NCBI GenBank assembly: GCA_934597165.1
Contig: CAKTQP010000004.1
Location: forward strand, 34,675-98,674
DNA: 64,000 nt
Source of the DNA: an uncultured Oscillospiraceae bacterium
Lineage (GTDB): Bacteria; Bacillota; Clostridia; Oscillospirales; Oscillospiraceae
Direction: 5' to 3'
Both the position numbers and the translations under genes were made by a program. The notes beneath the pieces were generated by a model. It saw nothing but the letters and a program-made list of their open reading frames with translations, had not been told where the DNA came from and did no database searches. Of the stretch, positions 1 to 8,217 are shown piece by piece (the stretch's first letter is position 1; each line of letters opens with the position of its first letter).

Positions 1-881
1 TGGGCGAGATCGACTACCTGACCCGCATCGCCCGCCCGGACGCTGCCATCATCACCAACATCGGCGACGCCCACATCGAGAACCTGGGCAGCCGGGAGAA
101 CACCCTGATGGCCAAAGCGGAGGTGTTCCACGGCATGAAGGAGAAGGGGCTGGCCATCCTGAACGGCGACGACCCCCTCCTGCGCAGCCTGGACGGGAAG
201 CTGAACCAGTCCATCCTCTGGTACGGCCAGAACGACGGCAACGACTACCAGTGCAAGGGTCTGGACGAGAGCTTCAGCGACCACATGGTCATGGAGACCG
301 TCACCCCCCGCGGCACCTGGCAGCAGACCATCCCCGGCATCGGGCGCTACATGATCTACCCCACCCTGGCGGCAGCTGCCGTGGGGCAGTGGCTGGGGAT
401 GACCCAGGAGGAGATCGCGGAAGGCGTCGGCCACTTCGTCAACTCCAAGATGCGCATGGACACCGTCCGCTGCGGCGACGGCGTCACCGTCCTCAACGAC
501 ACCTACAACGCCAACCCCCAGTCCATGCGGGCGGCGCTGGAGGTGCTGTCCAAGTTCGACGGCGACTACAAGGTGGCTGTCCTGGGGGATATGCTGGAGC
601 TGGGCGACCTGGGGCCTGCCCTCCACGAGAGCGTGGGCAAGTTCGTGGTCTCCTGCGGCATCGACTGCCTGGTGGCAGTGGGGACCCTGGCGGAGAACAT
701 CTACAACGCCGCCCAGGCGGGCGGCAAGGTGGAGTGCTACTATCGCCCCACCAAAGAGGAAGCAAAAGCAGTGCTGGATCAGGTCATCCGCAAGAACACC
801 ACCGTCCTCTGTAAGGCCTCCCGCGGGATGGCCATGGAGGAGCTGGTGGAGTATATCAAGGAGATCCGTCCAGAAGGATAA
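1..881 (+). CDS. murF: UDP-N-acetylmuramoyl-tripeptide--D-Ala-D-Ala ligase, 5' partial
   Basis: C-terminal 292 residues of MurF, the cytoplasmic ligase that adds D-Ala-D-Ala to the UDP-MurNAc tripeptide in peptidoglycan precursor synthesis. The frame is open from base 3 at the window edge, so the start and the ATP-binding P-loop lie outside. Visible family motifs are TNIGDAHIENLGS near the beginning of the fragment (central domain with the conserved histidine) and VLNDTYNANPQSM at about fragment residue 163, typical of the Mur ligase C-terminal domain. The stop is followed after 21 bases by an ABC-F gene on the same strand, so it probably heads or sits inside an operon with the next genes. 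Identification is firm; only the missing N-terminus is uncertain. Confidence 0.95.
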   Translation, partial: GEIDYLTRIARPDAAIITNIGDAHIENLGSRENTLMAKAEVFHGMKEKGLAILNGDDPLLRSLDGKLNQSILWYGQNDGNDYQCKGLDESFSDHMVMETVTPRGTWQQTIPGIGRYMIYPTLAAAAVGQWLGMTQEEIAEGVGHFVNSKMRMDTVRCGDGVTVLNDTYNANPQSMRAALEVLSKFDGDYKVAVLGDMLELGDLGPALHESVGKFVVSCGIDCLVAVGTLAENIYNAAQAGGKVECYYRPTKEEAKAVLDQVIRKNTTVLCKASRGMAMEELVEYIKEIRPEG

Positions 882-902
882 AGAGAAAGGGAGCAGGCGG
901 CC

Positions 903-2813
903 ATGATCGAATTTTCCGTAACCAACCTAGTCAAAGCGTTTACCATCGGGGACAACATCCTGGACGGCCTGACCTTCCACATCAACCAAGGCGAGCGGGT
1001 GGGTCTGCTGGGCAAGAACGGCAGCGGCAAGAGCACCCTCTTTAAGATCCTCACCGGCGAGCTGGACTACGACGAGGGGGAAGTCTCCATCGCACCCGGC
1101 CGCCGGATGGGGCTCATCTCCCAGATTCCCGTCTACCCAGAGGGCTACACCGTGGAGGCGGTCTTGGAGACCGCCTTCCAGCGGGTGCGGCGCATCGAGA
1201 AAGAGATGAAGGAGCTGGAGGAGCAGATGGCAGGCGGCGACGCCAGTCGGACGGTGCTGGAGCGGTACGACAAGCTCAACACCGACTTTGAGCTGGCCGG
1301 AGGCTATGACACGGCGGTGCAGGTGAACAAGGTCTGCAACGGCCTGGGCATCCCAGACGCCATGCGCCAGCAGCCCTTCGCCTCCCTCTCCGGCGGCGAG
1401 CAGACCCGGGTGAACCTGGGTCGCCTCATTTTGGAGGACACCGACATCCTGCTGCTGGACGAGCCCACCAACCACCTGGATCTCCACGCGGTGGAGTGGC
1501 TGGAAGGATATTTAAAGAGCTTCCCTGGCACCGTCCTGACCATCTCCCATGACCGGTATTTCTTAGATCAGGTGGTCACCCGGGTCATCGAGATCAACCG
1601 GGGCAAGGCGGAGTTCTATGCCGGCAACTACAGCTTCTACGCCGAGGAGAAGGAGAAGCGCTACCGGGAGCAGCTCAAGCAGTACGAGAAGGAGCAGGCC
1701 AAGATCGCCCAGCTCACCGCCGTGGCCACGGTCATGCACCAGCGTGGCACGGAGAAGATGCACAAGACCGCCTTCGCCATGGAAAAGCGCATCGAGCGCC
1801 TGCGCAGCACCGAGCGTCCCATGGCCAAGGAGCGGGCGTTGAAGATGCAGTTCTCCAGCTGGGAGTTCAACGGGGACGAGCTGTTCACCGTGGAGGACGT
1901 GACCAAGTCCTTCGGCGGGCGCACCCTCTTCGACCACGTGAGCCTGGAAGCCCACGGCGGCGAGCGCATCGCCCTGCTGGGGGACAACGGCACCGGCAAG
2001 ACCACCTTCCTGAAGATTTTGCTGGGGGACGAGCTGCCCGACAAGGGGTGGGTGCATTACGGCCCCACCGTCCGCAAGGGCTGCCTGCCTCAGATCGTCC
2101 AGTTCGAGGACCCGGAACGGACCCTGCTGGACACCATGTTGTGGGAGCAGGGCTGCTCTGCCCAGGAGGCACGGGATCGGCTGGGCGCCTTCCGGTTCCA
2201 GGGGGAGGACGTGTTCAAGACCGTCAACACCCTGTCCGGCGGCGAGCGCTCTCGGCTGAAGCTGTGTATGCTCATGGATGAGCGCATCAACTTTTTGGTG
2301 CTGGACGAGCCCACCAACCACCTGGACATCGCGTCCCGAGAGTGGATCGAAGAGGCGGTGGAGAACTTCGACGGGGCGCTGCTCTTCGTGTCCCATGACC
2401 GGTATTTCATCAACCGGTTCGCCAACCGCATTTGGATGTTGGAGGACGGGAAGATCACCGATTTCAAGGGGGACTACCAGCAGTGGCTGGCCAAGAAGGC
2501 ACGGGAGGAAGAGCTGAAGAACGTGCTGAAGCCCCAGAACAGTAAGAAACAGGAAAAAGAGGGAAAGCGAGAGAAAAAGCAAAAAAAGCAGCCTGGCGGC
2601 ACCAAAATGACCGAAAAGAAGCGCAACAGCGTGGAAAAGGAGATTTCCAAGGTGGAAAACCAGCTCCAGGAGCTGGCGGATTCCATGGAAGGGTGCGGTT
2701 CCGATTACCAGAAGCTGCAAGAGATCGCAGAGCAGCAGGCGGCGCTGGAAGCCCAGCTGGAAGGATTGTACCAGCAGTGGGAGGAGCTGTCCTTGTTGCT
2801 GGAGGAGGGGTAA
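903..2813 (+). CDS. ABC-F family ATP-binding protein
   Basis: 636-residue protein with two ABC nucleotide-binding domains and no membrane segment, the layout of ABC-F proteins, which act on the ribosome rather than in transport. Domain 1 has Walker A GKNGSGKST (about residue 37), signature LSGGEQTRVNL (about 163) and Walker B LLLDEPTNHLDL (about 181). Domain 2 has GDNGTGKTT (about 360), LSGGERSRLKL (about 444) and LVLDEPTNHLD (about 464). A charged linker joins the domains, and the C-terminus is a Lys/Glu-rich stretch (about 545-565) followed by a predicted coiled coil, as in the Uup/YdiF-like subgroup. Whether it gives antibiotic protection or is a housekeeping translation factor cannot be told from sequence. 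It lies 21 bases after murF and 3 bases before the next gene. Confidence 0.93.
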   Translation: MIEFSVTNLVKAFTIGDNILDGLTFHINQGERVGLLGKNGSGKSTLFKILTGELDYDEGEVSIAPGRRMGLISQIPVYPEGYTVEAVLETAFQRVRRIEKEMKELEEQMAGGDASRTVLERYDKLNTDFELAGGYDTAVQVNKVCNGLGIPDAMRQQPFASLSGGEQTRVNLGRLILEDTDILLLDEPTNHLDLHAVEWLEGYLKSFPGTVLTISHDRYFLDQVVTRVIEINRGKAEFYAGNYSFYAEEKEKRYREQLKQYEKEQAKIAQLTAVATVMHQRGTEKMHKTAFAMEKRIERLRSTERPMAKERALKMQFSSWEFNGDELFTVEDVTKSFGGRTLFDHVSLEAHGGERIALLGDNGTGKTTFLKILLGDELPDKGWVHYGPTVRKGCLPQIVQFEDPERTLLDTMLWEQGCSAQEARDRLGAFRFQGEDVFKTVNTLSGGERSRLKLCMLMDERINFLVLDEPTNHLDIASREWIEEAVENFDGALLFVSHDRYFINRFANRIWMLEDGKITDFKGDYQQWLAKKAREEELKNVLKPQNSKKQEKEGKREKKQKKQPGGTKMTEKKRNSVEKEISKVENQLQELADSMEGCGSDYQKLQEIAEQQAALEAQLEGLYQQWEELSLLLEEG

Positions 2814-2816
2814 CCC

Positions 2817-3443
2817 ATGAAAAAAGCAAAACGACCCAGATCCATCTTCTTTCGTATCGTCATCGCGTGCCTGGCCATCCTGTTGGCCGGGTTCTGCGTG
2901 CTGGAGGCCATCATCATCACCGGCGGCCGTTCCAGCAAGGATCAGAGCGGGGATGCCCTCATCGTCCTGGGCGCCCAGGTCTACCACAGCGGCCCGTCCC
3001 CGGTGCTGAAACGACGGCTCCAGGCGGCGCTGGACTACATCGACGCCCACCCGGACGAAAATTTCCCCATCATCGTCAGCGGTGCTCAGGGTCAGAACGA
3101 GCTGGAGACCGAGGCGCAGGCCATGGAGACCTACCTGGTGTCCCACGGCGTGGACAAGGCCCGTATCCACCAGGAGGATCGGTCCTACAACACCTATCAG
3201 AACCTGGAGAACAGCGCCAAGGTGCTCCAGTCTCTGGGCTATGACCTGGCCGACACCCGGGTCATGATCGTCTCCAACAACTTCCACCTGACACGGGTGC
3301 GGATGCTGGCGGAGCGCTGTGGGCTGAACGCAGGCACCGTGTCCGCGCCTATGCCGGAGTGGACCAGTACGCTGTTCTCCTATACGAGAGAGGCACCGGC
3401 GCTGGTGAAATCCTTCCTGCTGGACAGAGGGGGAGCCGGTTAA
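2817..3443 (+). CDS. YdcF/SanA family (DUF218) membrane-anchored protein
   Basis: 208-residue protein of the YdcF/SanA/ElyC group. It has an N-terminal membrane anchor (about residues 10-30, after several Lys/Arg) and an extracytoplasmic Rossmann-like domain. Family motifs seen are LIVLGAQVY, IIVSGAQG, EDRSYNTYQNL and VSNNFHLTRV. The family is linked to cell envelope and lipid-carrier or vancomycin-related phenotypes in other bacteria, but the biochemical reaction is not settled. The start ATG lies 3 bases after the ABC-F stop, with the GGAGGAGGGG tract at the end of that gene as ribosome binding site, so the two are translationally linked. Confidence 0.88.
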   Translation: MKKAKRPRSIFFRIVIACLAILLAGFCVLEAIIITGGRSSKDQSGDALIVLGAQVYHSGPSPVLKRRLQAALDYIDAHPDENFPIIVSGAQGQNELETEAQAMETYLVSHGVDKARIHQEDRSYNTYQNLENSAKVLQSLGYDLADTRVMIVSNNFHLTRVRMLAERCGLNAGTVSAPMPEWTSTLFSYTREAPALVKSFLLDRGGAG

Positions 3444-3480
3444 AAAAGACCAGGAATGTGAACGACAAAGGAGCGCCGAA

Positions 3481-4551
3481 ATGTTCGAAAAACTCCAACA
3501 AATGGAAGAGAACTACAGCATCCTCCAAGAGAAGCTGAACCAGCCGGAGACCTACGACGACCCCAAAGTAGCAGCCCGCCTGAACCGGGAGCTGAAGGAG
3601 CTGGAAGAGGTGGTGAGCACCTACCGGACGTGGGAAGCCTGCCGCCAGAACTGCGACGAGCTGGAAGGGCTGCTGCACAGCGACGACCCGGAGCTGCGGA
3701 GCCTGGCAGGGGAGGAGTTCTATGAGGAGAAGAAGCGGCGGGAGGCGCTGGAGCGCCAGCTACAGACCCTCCTCATCCCCAAGGACCCGGACGACGGCAA
3801 GAGCGTCATCATCGAGGTGCGTGCCGGAGTGGGCGGCGAAGAGGCCGCCCTTTTTGCCCACTCTTTGTGCCGGATGTACGGTATGTACGGCATGAAGCGG
3901 GGGTGGAAGCAGGAGCAGATCAGCGCCAACGAGACCGAGCTGGGCGGCGTGAAAGAGGCCGTGTTTGCCCTGGACGGGGCGGGGGCTTACGCCCGGATGA
4001 AGTACGAGAGCGGCGTCCACCGAGTCCAGCGGGTGCCGGAGACGGAATCCGGTGGGCGGGTCCACACCAGCACCGTCACCGTGGCGGTGCTGCCTGAGGT
4101 GGACGACGTGGAGTTCGAGCTGAACCGAGACGACCTGCGCATCGACACCTTCCGCTCCTCCGGTGCCGGTGGACAGCACATCAACAAGACCTCCTCCGCC
4201 ATCCGCATCACCCACCTGCCCACCGGCATGGTGGTGGAGTGCCAGGATCAGCGGAGCCAGCTGCAAAACAAGGAAAAAGCCCTGCAAGTCCTCCGCTCCC
4301 GGCTGTATCAGCAGAAGGTGGAGGAGCAGCAGAGCGAAGTGGCCGCCCAGCGCCGCAGCCAGGTGGGCAGCGGGATGCGCAACGAGCGCATCCGCACCTA
4401 CAACTTCCCCCAGGGTCGCGTCACCGACCATCGCATCGGCCTGACCCTGTATCGCATCGACGACGTGATGAACGGGGATCTGGACGAGATCATCGACGCC
4501 CTGACGGCGGCGGAACAGGCGGAAAAGCTGCAAAATATGAGCGAAACCTAA
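3481..4551 (+). CDS. prfA: Peptide chain release factor 1
   Basis: 356 residues, the usual RF1 length. RF1 releases finished proteins at UAA and UAG codons in the ribosomal A site. The catalytic GGQ is present in GAGGQHINKTSSA at about residues 230-232, and the codon-recognition PxT motif reads PET within RVPETES, as in RF1 rather than RF2. AAAGGAG lies 7 bases before the ATG. The gene for the matching GGQ methyltransferase PrmC, often just upstream in Firmicutes, is not here; a YdcF gene takes that place. Confidence 0.97.
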   Translation: MFEKLQQMEENYSILQEKLNQPETYDDPKVAARLNRELKELEEVVSTYRTWEACRQNCDELEGLLHSDDPELRSLAGEEFYEEKKRREALERQLQTLLIPKDPDDGKSVIIEVRAGVGGEEAALFAHSLCRMYGMYGMKRGWKQEQISANETELGGVKEAVFALDGAGAYARMKYESGVHRVQRVPETESGGRVHTSTVTVAVLPEVDDVEFELNRDDLRIDTFRSSGAGGQHINKTSSAIRITHLPTGMVVECQDQRSQLQNKEKALQVLRSRLYQQKVEEQQSEVAAQRRSQVGSGMRNERIRTYNFPQGRVTDHRIGLTLYRIDDVMNGDLDEIIDALTAAEQAEKLQNMSET

Positions 4552-4573
4552 ACAGAAAACTTGGTGAAACAGA

Positions 4574-6217
4574 GTGAAGACCAACGTATACAATATCCCC
4601 TGCGTCCAGGGACACGAGGCGGAGATCGAAGCGGCAGCCCAGGTCATCCGGGAGGGCGGCCTGGTGGCCATCCCCACCGAGACCGTCTACGGCCTGGGCG
4701 CAGACGCCCTGAACGAACAGGCGGTGGCCGCCATCTACCAGGCCAAGGGACGTCCCTCGGACAACCCCCTCATCATCCACGTCCCCGGCGCCCACTGGCT
4801 GGAGCGCTACTGCGTGGACGTGCCCCAGGCGGCCTATGACCTGGCCCAAAAGTTCTGGCCAGGCCCCCTGACCATGATCCTGCCCCGGAAGGACAACGTG
4901 CCCGACCGGACGACGGGCGGGCTGAATACCGTGGGGGTGCGCTGCCCCGACCACCCGGTGACCTTGGCCATCATCGAGGCCGCCGGTGTCCCCATCGCCG
5001 CCCCCAGCGCCAACACCTCCGGCCGTCCCAGCTGCACCAACGCCCAGGACGTGCTGGAGGACATGAACGGCAAGATCCCCGCCATCGTGGACGGCGGCCC
5101 CTGCGCAGTGGGGGTGGAGTCCACCATTTTAGATCTGACCGTCACCCCGCCCCAGCTGCTCCGTCCCGGCGGTATGCCTTTGGAAGCCCTGGAAGCGGTG
5201 GTGGGGGAGATCTCCGTTGACCACGCGGTCACCGGTCAGCTGAAACCCGGCGAAAAGCCCCGTGCCCCAGGCATGAAGTACCGCCACTACGCCCCCCACG
5301 CCAAGGTCACCGTCCTCACCGGCGACGGCGCGGAGACGGCGGCGTACATCCGGGCGCACATCACCCCCGGCGGCGGCGTCATCTGCTTTGACGAGTACGT
5401 AAAACTGTTCCCCGACTGCGTGACCCACCCGCTGGGCGCTGAAGGGGACAAGGCGGAGCAGGCGCGGCGGGTCTTTGACGCCCTGCGGGAGTTTGACCAC
5501 ACGGACGTGACGGAGATCTATGCCCAGTGCCCGGACGACACCGGGTTGGGTCTGGCCATCGGGAACCGGCTGAAGAAGGCGGCAGGGTTCCACGTGGTGA
5601 ATTTGGAACGAGAGAGAGCGCATCCTATGAAGATTATTGGTATCACCGGCGGCACCGGCGCCGGCAAGACCAGCGCGCTGAACGTGCTGGCGGAAATGAA
5701 CGTGGAGATCCTGGACTGCGACGTGATCTATCACCAGCTCATCCAGACCAGCCAAGCCCTGCGCACCGCCCTGACCGAACGGTTCGGGGACGTGTTCTGC
5801 GCGGACGGTTTGGATCGGCAGAAGCTGGGCAACCTGGTATTCCAGAACCCAGACGCCCTGGCTCAGCTCAACGCCATCACCATGGGCTTCGTGGAAGCGG
5901 AAGTCCACGCCCGAATGAAGCGGGCGGAGGCCGCCCATCGCATCGGCGTAGCCATCGACGCCATCGGTCTGCTGGAGTCCGACGTGCGCCACGAGTGCGA
6001 CGTGCTGGTGGCCATCACTGCGCCTGCTGAGGTGCGCTGCAAGCGTATCATGGCGCGAGAGGGCATCAGCGAGGAATACGCTTGGAATCGGGTGAAGGCT
6101 CAGAAGGATGAGAGCTATTTCAAGGAAAATTGCGACTACGTACTGCCCAATGACAGCACCGAGGAAGTGTTCCGGATGCGAGCAGTCGCATTGTTTACCA
6201 AGGTGCTGAATCAGTGA
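4574..6217 (+). CDS. Fused threonylcarbamoyl-AMP synthase (Sua5) and dephospho-CoA kinase (CoaE)
   Basis: One uninterrupted 547-residue frame with a GTG start. Residues 1 to about 345 are Sua5/TsaC, which makes threonylcarbamoyl-AMP for the tRNA t6A modification: the motif KGRPSDNPLIIHV and the Sua5-specific C-terminal domain (conserved YRHYAP) are present. Residues about 352-547 are dephospho-CoA kinase, the last step of coenzyme A synthesis, with P-loop GGTGAGKTS and a normal CoaE length. The two are normally separate genes. An internal ATG at 5627 could restart translation to give CoaE alone, and a purine-rich tract precedes it, so both a fusion protein and a separate kinase are possible. 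No stop codon separates the parts. Confidence 0.9.
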   Translation: MKTNVYNIPCVQGHEAEIEAAAQVIREGGLVAIPTETVYGLGADALNEQAVAAIYQAKGRPSDNPLIIHVPGAHWLERYCVDVPQAAYDLAQKFWPGPLTMILPRKDNVPDRTTGGLNTVGVRCPDHPVTLAIIEAAGVPIAAPSANTSGRPSCTNAQDVLEDMNGKIPAIVDGGPCAVGVESTILDLTVTPPQLLRPGGMPLEALEAVVGEISVDHAVTGQLKPGEKPRAPGMKYRHYAPHAKVTVLTGDGAETAAYIRAHITPGGGVICFDEYVKLFPDCVTHPLGAEGDKAEQARRVFDALREFDHTDVTEIYAQCPDDTGLGLAIGNRLKKAAGFHVVNLERERAHPMKIIGITGGTGAGKTSALNVLAEMNVEILDCDVIYHQLIQTSQALRTALTERFGDVFCADGLDRQKLGNLVFQNPDALAQLNAITMGFVEAEVHARMKRAEAAHRIGVAIDAIGLLESDVRHECDVLVAITAPAEVRCKRIMAREGISEEYAWNRVKAQKDESYFKENCDYVLPNDSTEEVFRMRAVALFTKVLNQ

Positions 6218-6243
6218 GGGACATCAAAAAGGAGGAACCTTTG

Positions 6244-7632
6244 ATGAGCGCAAAGAGAAGCGACGCCCTGCTGCACAAGCGGGAGAACGGCTATCGCAGC
6301 CTGTCTGCGGAAGAGAAGGCGGCGATGAACGCCTACTGCGAAGATTACAAGACTTTTTTGGACAAGAGCCGCACCGAACGGGAGGCCGTCCGTTACACCG
6401 TCCAGCTGGCTGAGGCTCGTGGCTATCGCCCCTATCACCGGGGGGACGCCCTGAAGCCGGGGGATAAGATCTATCGGGTCAACCGGGATAAGGCCATCAT
6501 GCTGGCGGTCATGGGCACCGAACCCCTGGACAAGGGCGTGAACATCGGTGCCGCCCACATCGACGCCCCTCGGCTGGACTTGAAGCCCAACCCCCTCATC
6601 GAGGACAGTGAGTTCGCCCTTTTAAAAACCCACTACTACGGCGGCATCCGCAAGTACCATTGGGTCTCCATCCCCCTGTCCCTCCGTGGCGTGGTGGTGA
6701 AGCGGGACGGCACCAAGGTGGACGTGGTCATCGGCGGCGAGCCCGGCGACCCCCTCCTGACCATCCCCGACCTGCTGCCCCACCTGGCGGATAAGCAGGC
6801 CAAGGAACCCCTGTGGCAGGCCATCAAGGGGGAGGATCTGAACATTCTGGTGGGCAGCGAACCGTACCCCGACCCGGACGAGAAGGACGCGGTGAAGCTG
6901 ATGGTGCTGGACATCCTGAACCAGAAGTACGGCATGGTGGAGGAGGACTTCCTGTCCGCTGAGCTGTGCGCGGTGCCAGCCTATCCGGTGGCGGACGTGG
7001 GGCTGGATCGCTCCATGATCGGCTCCTACGGCCAGGACGATCGGGTGTGCAGCTTTGCCGCCTTGCAGGGTCTGTTCGACGCAGAGGAGACCCTGAAACG
7101 CACCGGCGTGTGCATGCTGGTGGATAAGGAAGAAATTGGCTCTGAGGGCGTCAGCGGGATGCAGTCTTGGGCGTTCGACACCTTTCTATCCGACCTGTGC
7201 GACGCCACCGGCGCCAGCCTCAAGAGCTGCTATGAACATTCCTTCTGCCTGTCCGCCGACGTGACCGCCGCCTTCGACCCCAACTTCGCCGAGGTCTATG
7301 AAAAGCACAACGCCGCCCGCTTGAACCGCGGCGTGGGTCTGTGCAAGTATACCGGCGCACGGGGCAAGTCCGGCGCCAGCGACGCCTCTGCCGAAGTGGT
7401 GGGCTACGTGCGCAAGCTGTTCAACGACAACGGCATCCTGTGGCAGCTGTCCGAGATGGGCAAAGTAGACGTGGGCGGCGGCGGCACCGTGGCTCTGTAT
7501 ATGGCCAACCGGAACATCGACACCATCGACGCCGGTACGCCGGTGCTGGCCATGCACTCGCCCTTCGAGGTGACCGGGAAGTTGGATTGTTATATGACTT
7601 ACCGGAGTATGAAGGCCGTGTTCGAGGCTTAA
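6244..7632 (+). CDS. M18 family aspartyl/broad-specificity aminopeptidase
   Basis: 462-residue zinc aminopeptidase of family M18 (ApeB/DNPEP-like), a cytoplasmic enzyme that removes N-terminal residues, often acidic ones, from peptides. Metal and catalytic signatures visible are AAHIDAPRLDLKPNP (first His-x-Asp), DKEEIGSEG (Glu-Glu pair) and the C-terminal region around ARGKSGASDA. The start is placed at ATG 6244 because AAAAAGGAGG ends 8 bases before it; an upstream in-frame GTG at 6214 overlaps the coaE stop and lacks a site. It is the last gene of the run that begins with murF. Confidence 0.93.
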   Translation: MSAKRSDALLHKRENGYRSLSAEEKAAMNAYCEDYKTFLDKSRTEREAVRYTVQLAEARGYRPYHRGDALKPGDKIYRVNRDKAIMLAVMGTEPLDKGVNIGAAHIDAPRLDLKPNPLIEDSEFALLKTHYYGGIRKYHWVSIPLSLRGVVVKRDGTKVDVVIGGEPGDPLLTIPDLLPHLADKQAKEPLWQAIKGEDLNILVGSEPYPDPDEKDAVKLMVLDILNQKYGMVEEDFLSAELCAVPAYPVADVGLDRSMIGSYGQDDRVCSFAALQGLFDAEETLKRTGVCMLVDKEEIGSEGVSGMQSWAFDTFLSDLCDATGASLKSCYEHSFCLSADVTAAFDPNFAEVYEKHNAARLNRGVGLCKYTGARGKSGASDASAEVVGYVRKLFNDNGILWQLSEMGKVDVGGGGTVALYMANRNIDTIDAGTPVLAMHSPFEVTGKLDCYMTYRSMKAVFEA

Positions 7633-7684
7633 ACGCAAGCATAACGGAGACCAAGTGCCGCAGGCCGACTTAAGCTTTTTTTCG

Positions 7685-7863
7685 CTTCCTTTTCTTCTCG
7701 ATAAGTGAGATTCTAAATCTTTGATTTAGCACAATCGAACTTACACAGAGTGAGAAAAGGAAGTGGGGTCCAGGGGCAAGGCCCCTGGTCGCAGACCGCA
7801 GTCTGCGAAACCCCCTGTGCTTCCAAAGCGCAGAGTGGGTGAATTTTCAGCGTAGCTGAAAAG
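7685..7863. repeat. Gene-free hairpin-rich region (start of a 585-base gap)
   Basis: The gap between the M18 gene and the DUF512 gene carries no convincing coding frame but several strong inverted repeats. CTTCCTTTTCT (7685-7695) pairs with AGAAAAGGAAG (7753-7763) and encloses CTAAATC/GATTTAG. Next, GGGGT...ACCCC encloses two hairpins, CCAGGGGC/GGCCCCTGG and CGCAGAC/GTCTGCG, giving a three-way junction. Then TTTTCAGC/GCTGAAAA. It may be a structured RNA, or a REP- or MITE-type intergenic element. Confidence 0.5.
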
Positions 7864-7873
7864 AGGGAGAACC

Positions 7874-7952
7874 CCGCAGCGTTAAGAAAACCTGCCGGGG
7901 GCAGGTTTTTAGCGGAGGCCCCGCCTGTCAACAGGCGGGGGGACGGTTCGGG
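7874..7952 (+). repeat. Dispersed double-hairpin repeat, copy A
   Basis: Begins CCGCAGCGTTAAG and contains two adjacent hairpins: AAAACCTGCC/GGCAGGTTTT (7887-7909) and CCCCGCCTGT/ACAGGCGGGG (7919-7940). The same layout recurs at 17284-17360 with compensatory base changes in both stems, and in a degraded inverted form near 63776-63835. Confidence 0.7.
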
Positions 7953-8020
7953 TAGGAGTACAAGGAAGCGCAATTTCTCAACCCTACCCTGGGGGTTCCC
8001 CGAAATAGGCAGCGCATCAT

Positions 8021-8073
8021 AAAAGAGGAGAATTACGTGACACGTTCTAATCTGTTGCGTAATTCTTCTTTTT
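8021..8073 (+). terminator. Candidate intrinsic terminator
   Basis: GAATTACG (8030-8037) pairs with CGTAATTC after a 20-odd base loop and is followed by TTCTTTTT. The stem is extended by imperfect A/T pairs. It lies upstream of the DUF512 promoter and could end transcription arriving from the hairpin region. Confidence 0.45.
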
Positions 8074-8129
8074 CCATACGTAGCCATCACGGAAAACTTG
8101 CCCTGAGTCGCTTTTCTTAACACTGCTCC

Positions 8130-8158
8130 TTTACTTTTCCCCCAATTCAGGGTACAAT
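8130..8158 (+). promoter_or_regulatory. Candidate sigma-A promoter for the DUF512-der-plsY-gpsA operon
   Basis: TTTACT (8130-8135), 17-base spacer, TACAAT (8153-8158). It stands about 60 bases before the DUF512 start, and there is no other promoter before der. Confidence 0.55.
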
Positions 8159-8217
8159 AAAATAATGTATGTATTCCATACACCCCTCATTCTCCCAACC
8201 CCAAGGCGGTGAACCTG

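Noticed and set aside
1563..3287. Long open frame on the minus strand opposite the ABC-F and YdcF genes
   Set aside because: It is a by-product of high GC codon bias; the plus-strand proteins are clear family members and the minus-strand translation is low-complexity and unlike any protein.
7713..8183. 156-codon minus-strand frame in the gap before the DUF512 gene
   Set aside because: It runs straight through several perfect hairpins and a promoter, has no ribosome binding site and no protein-like composition.
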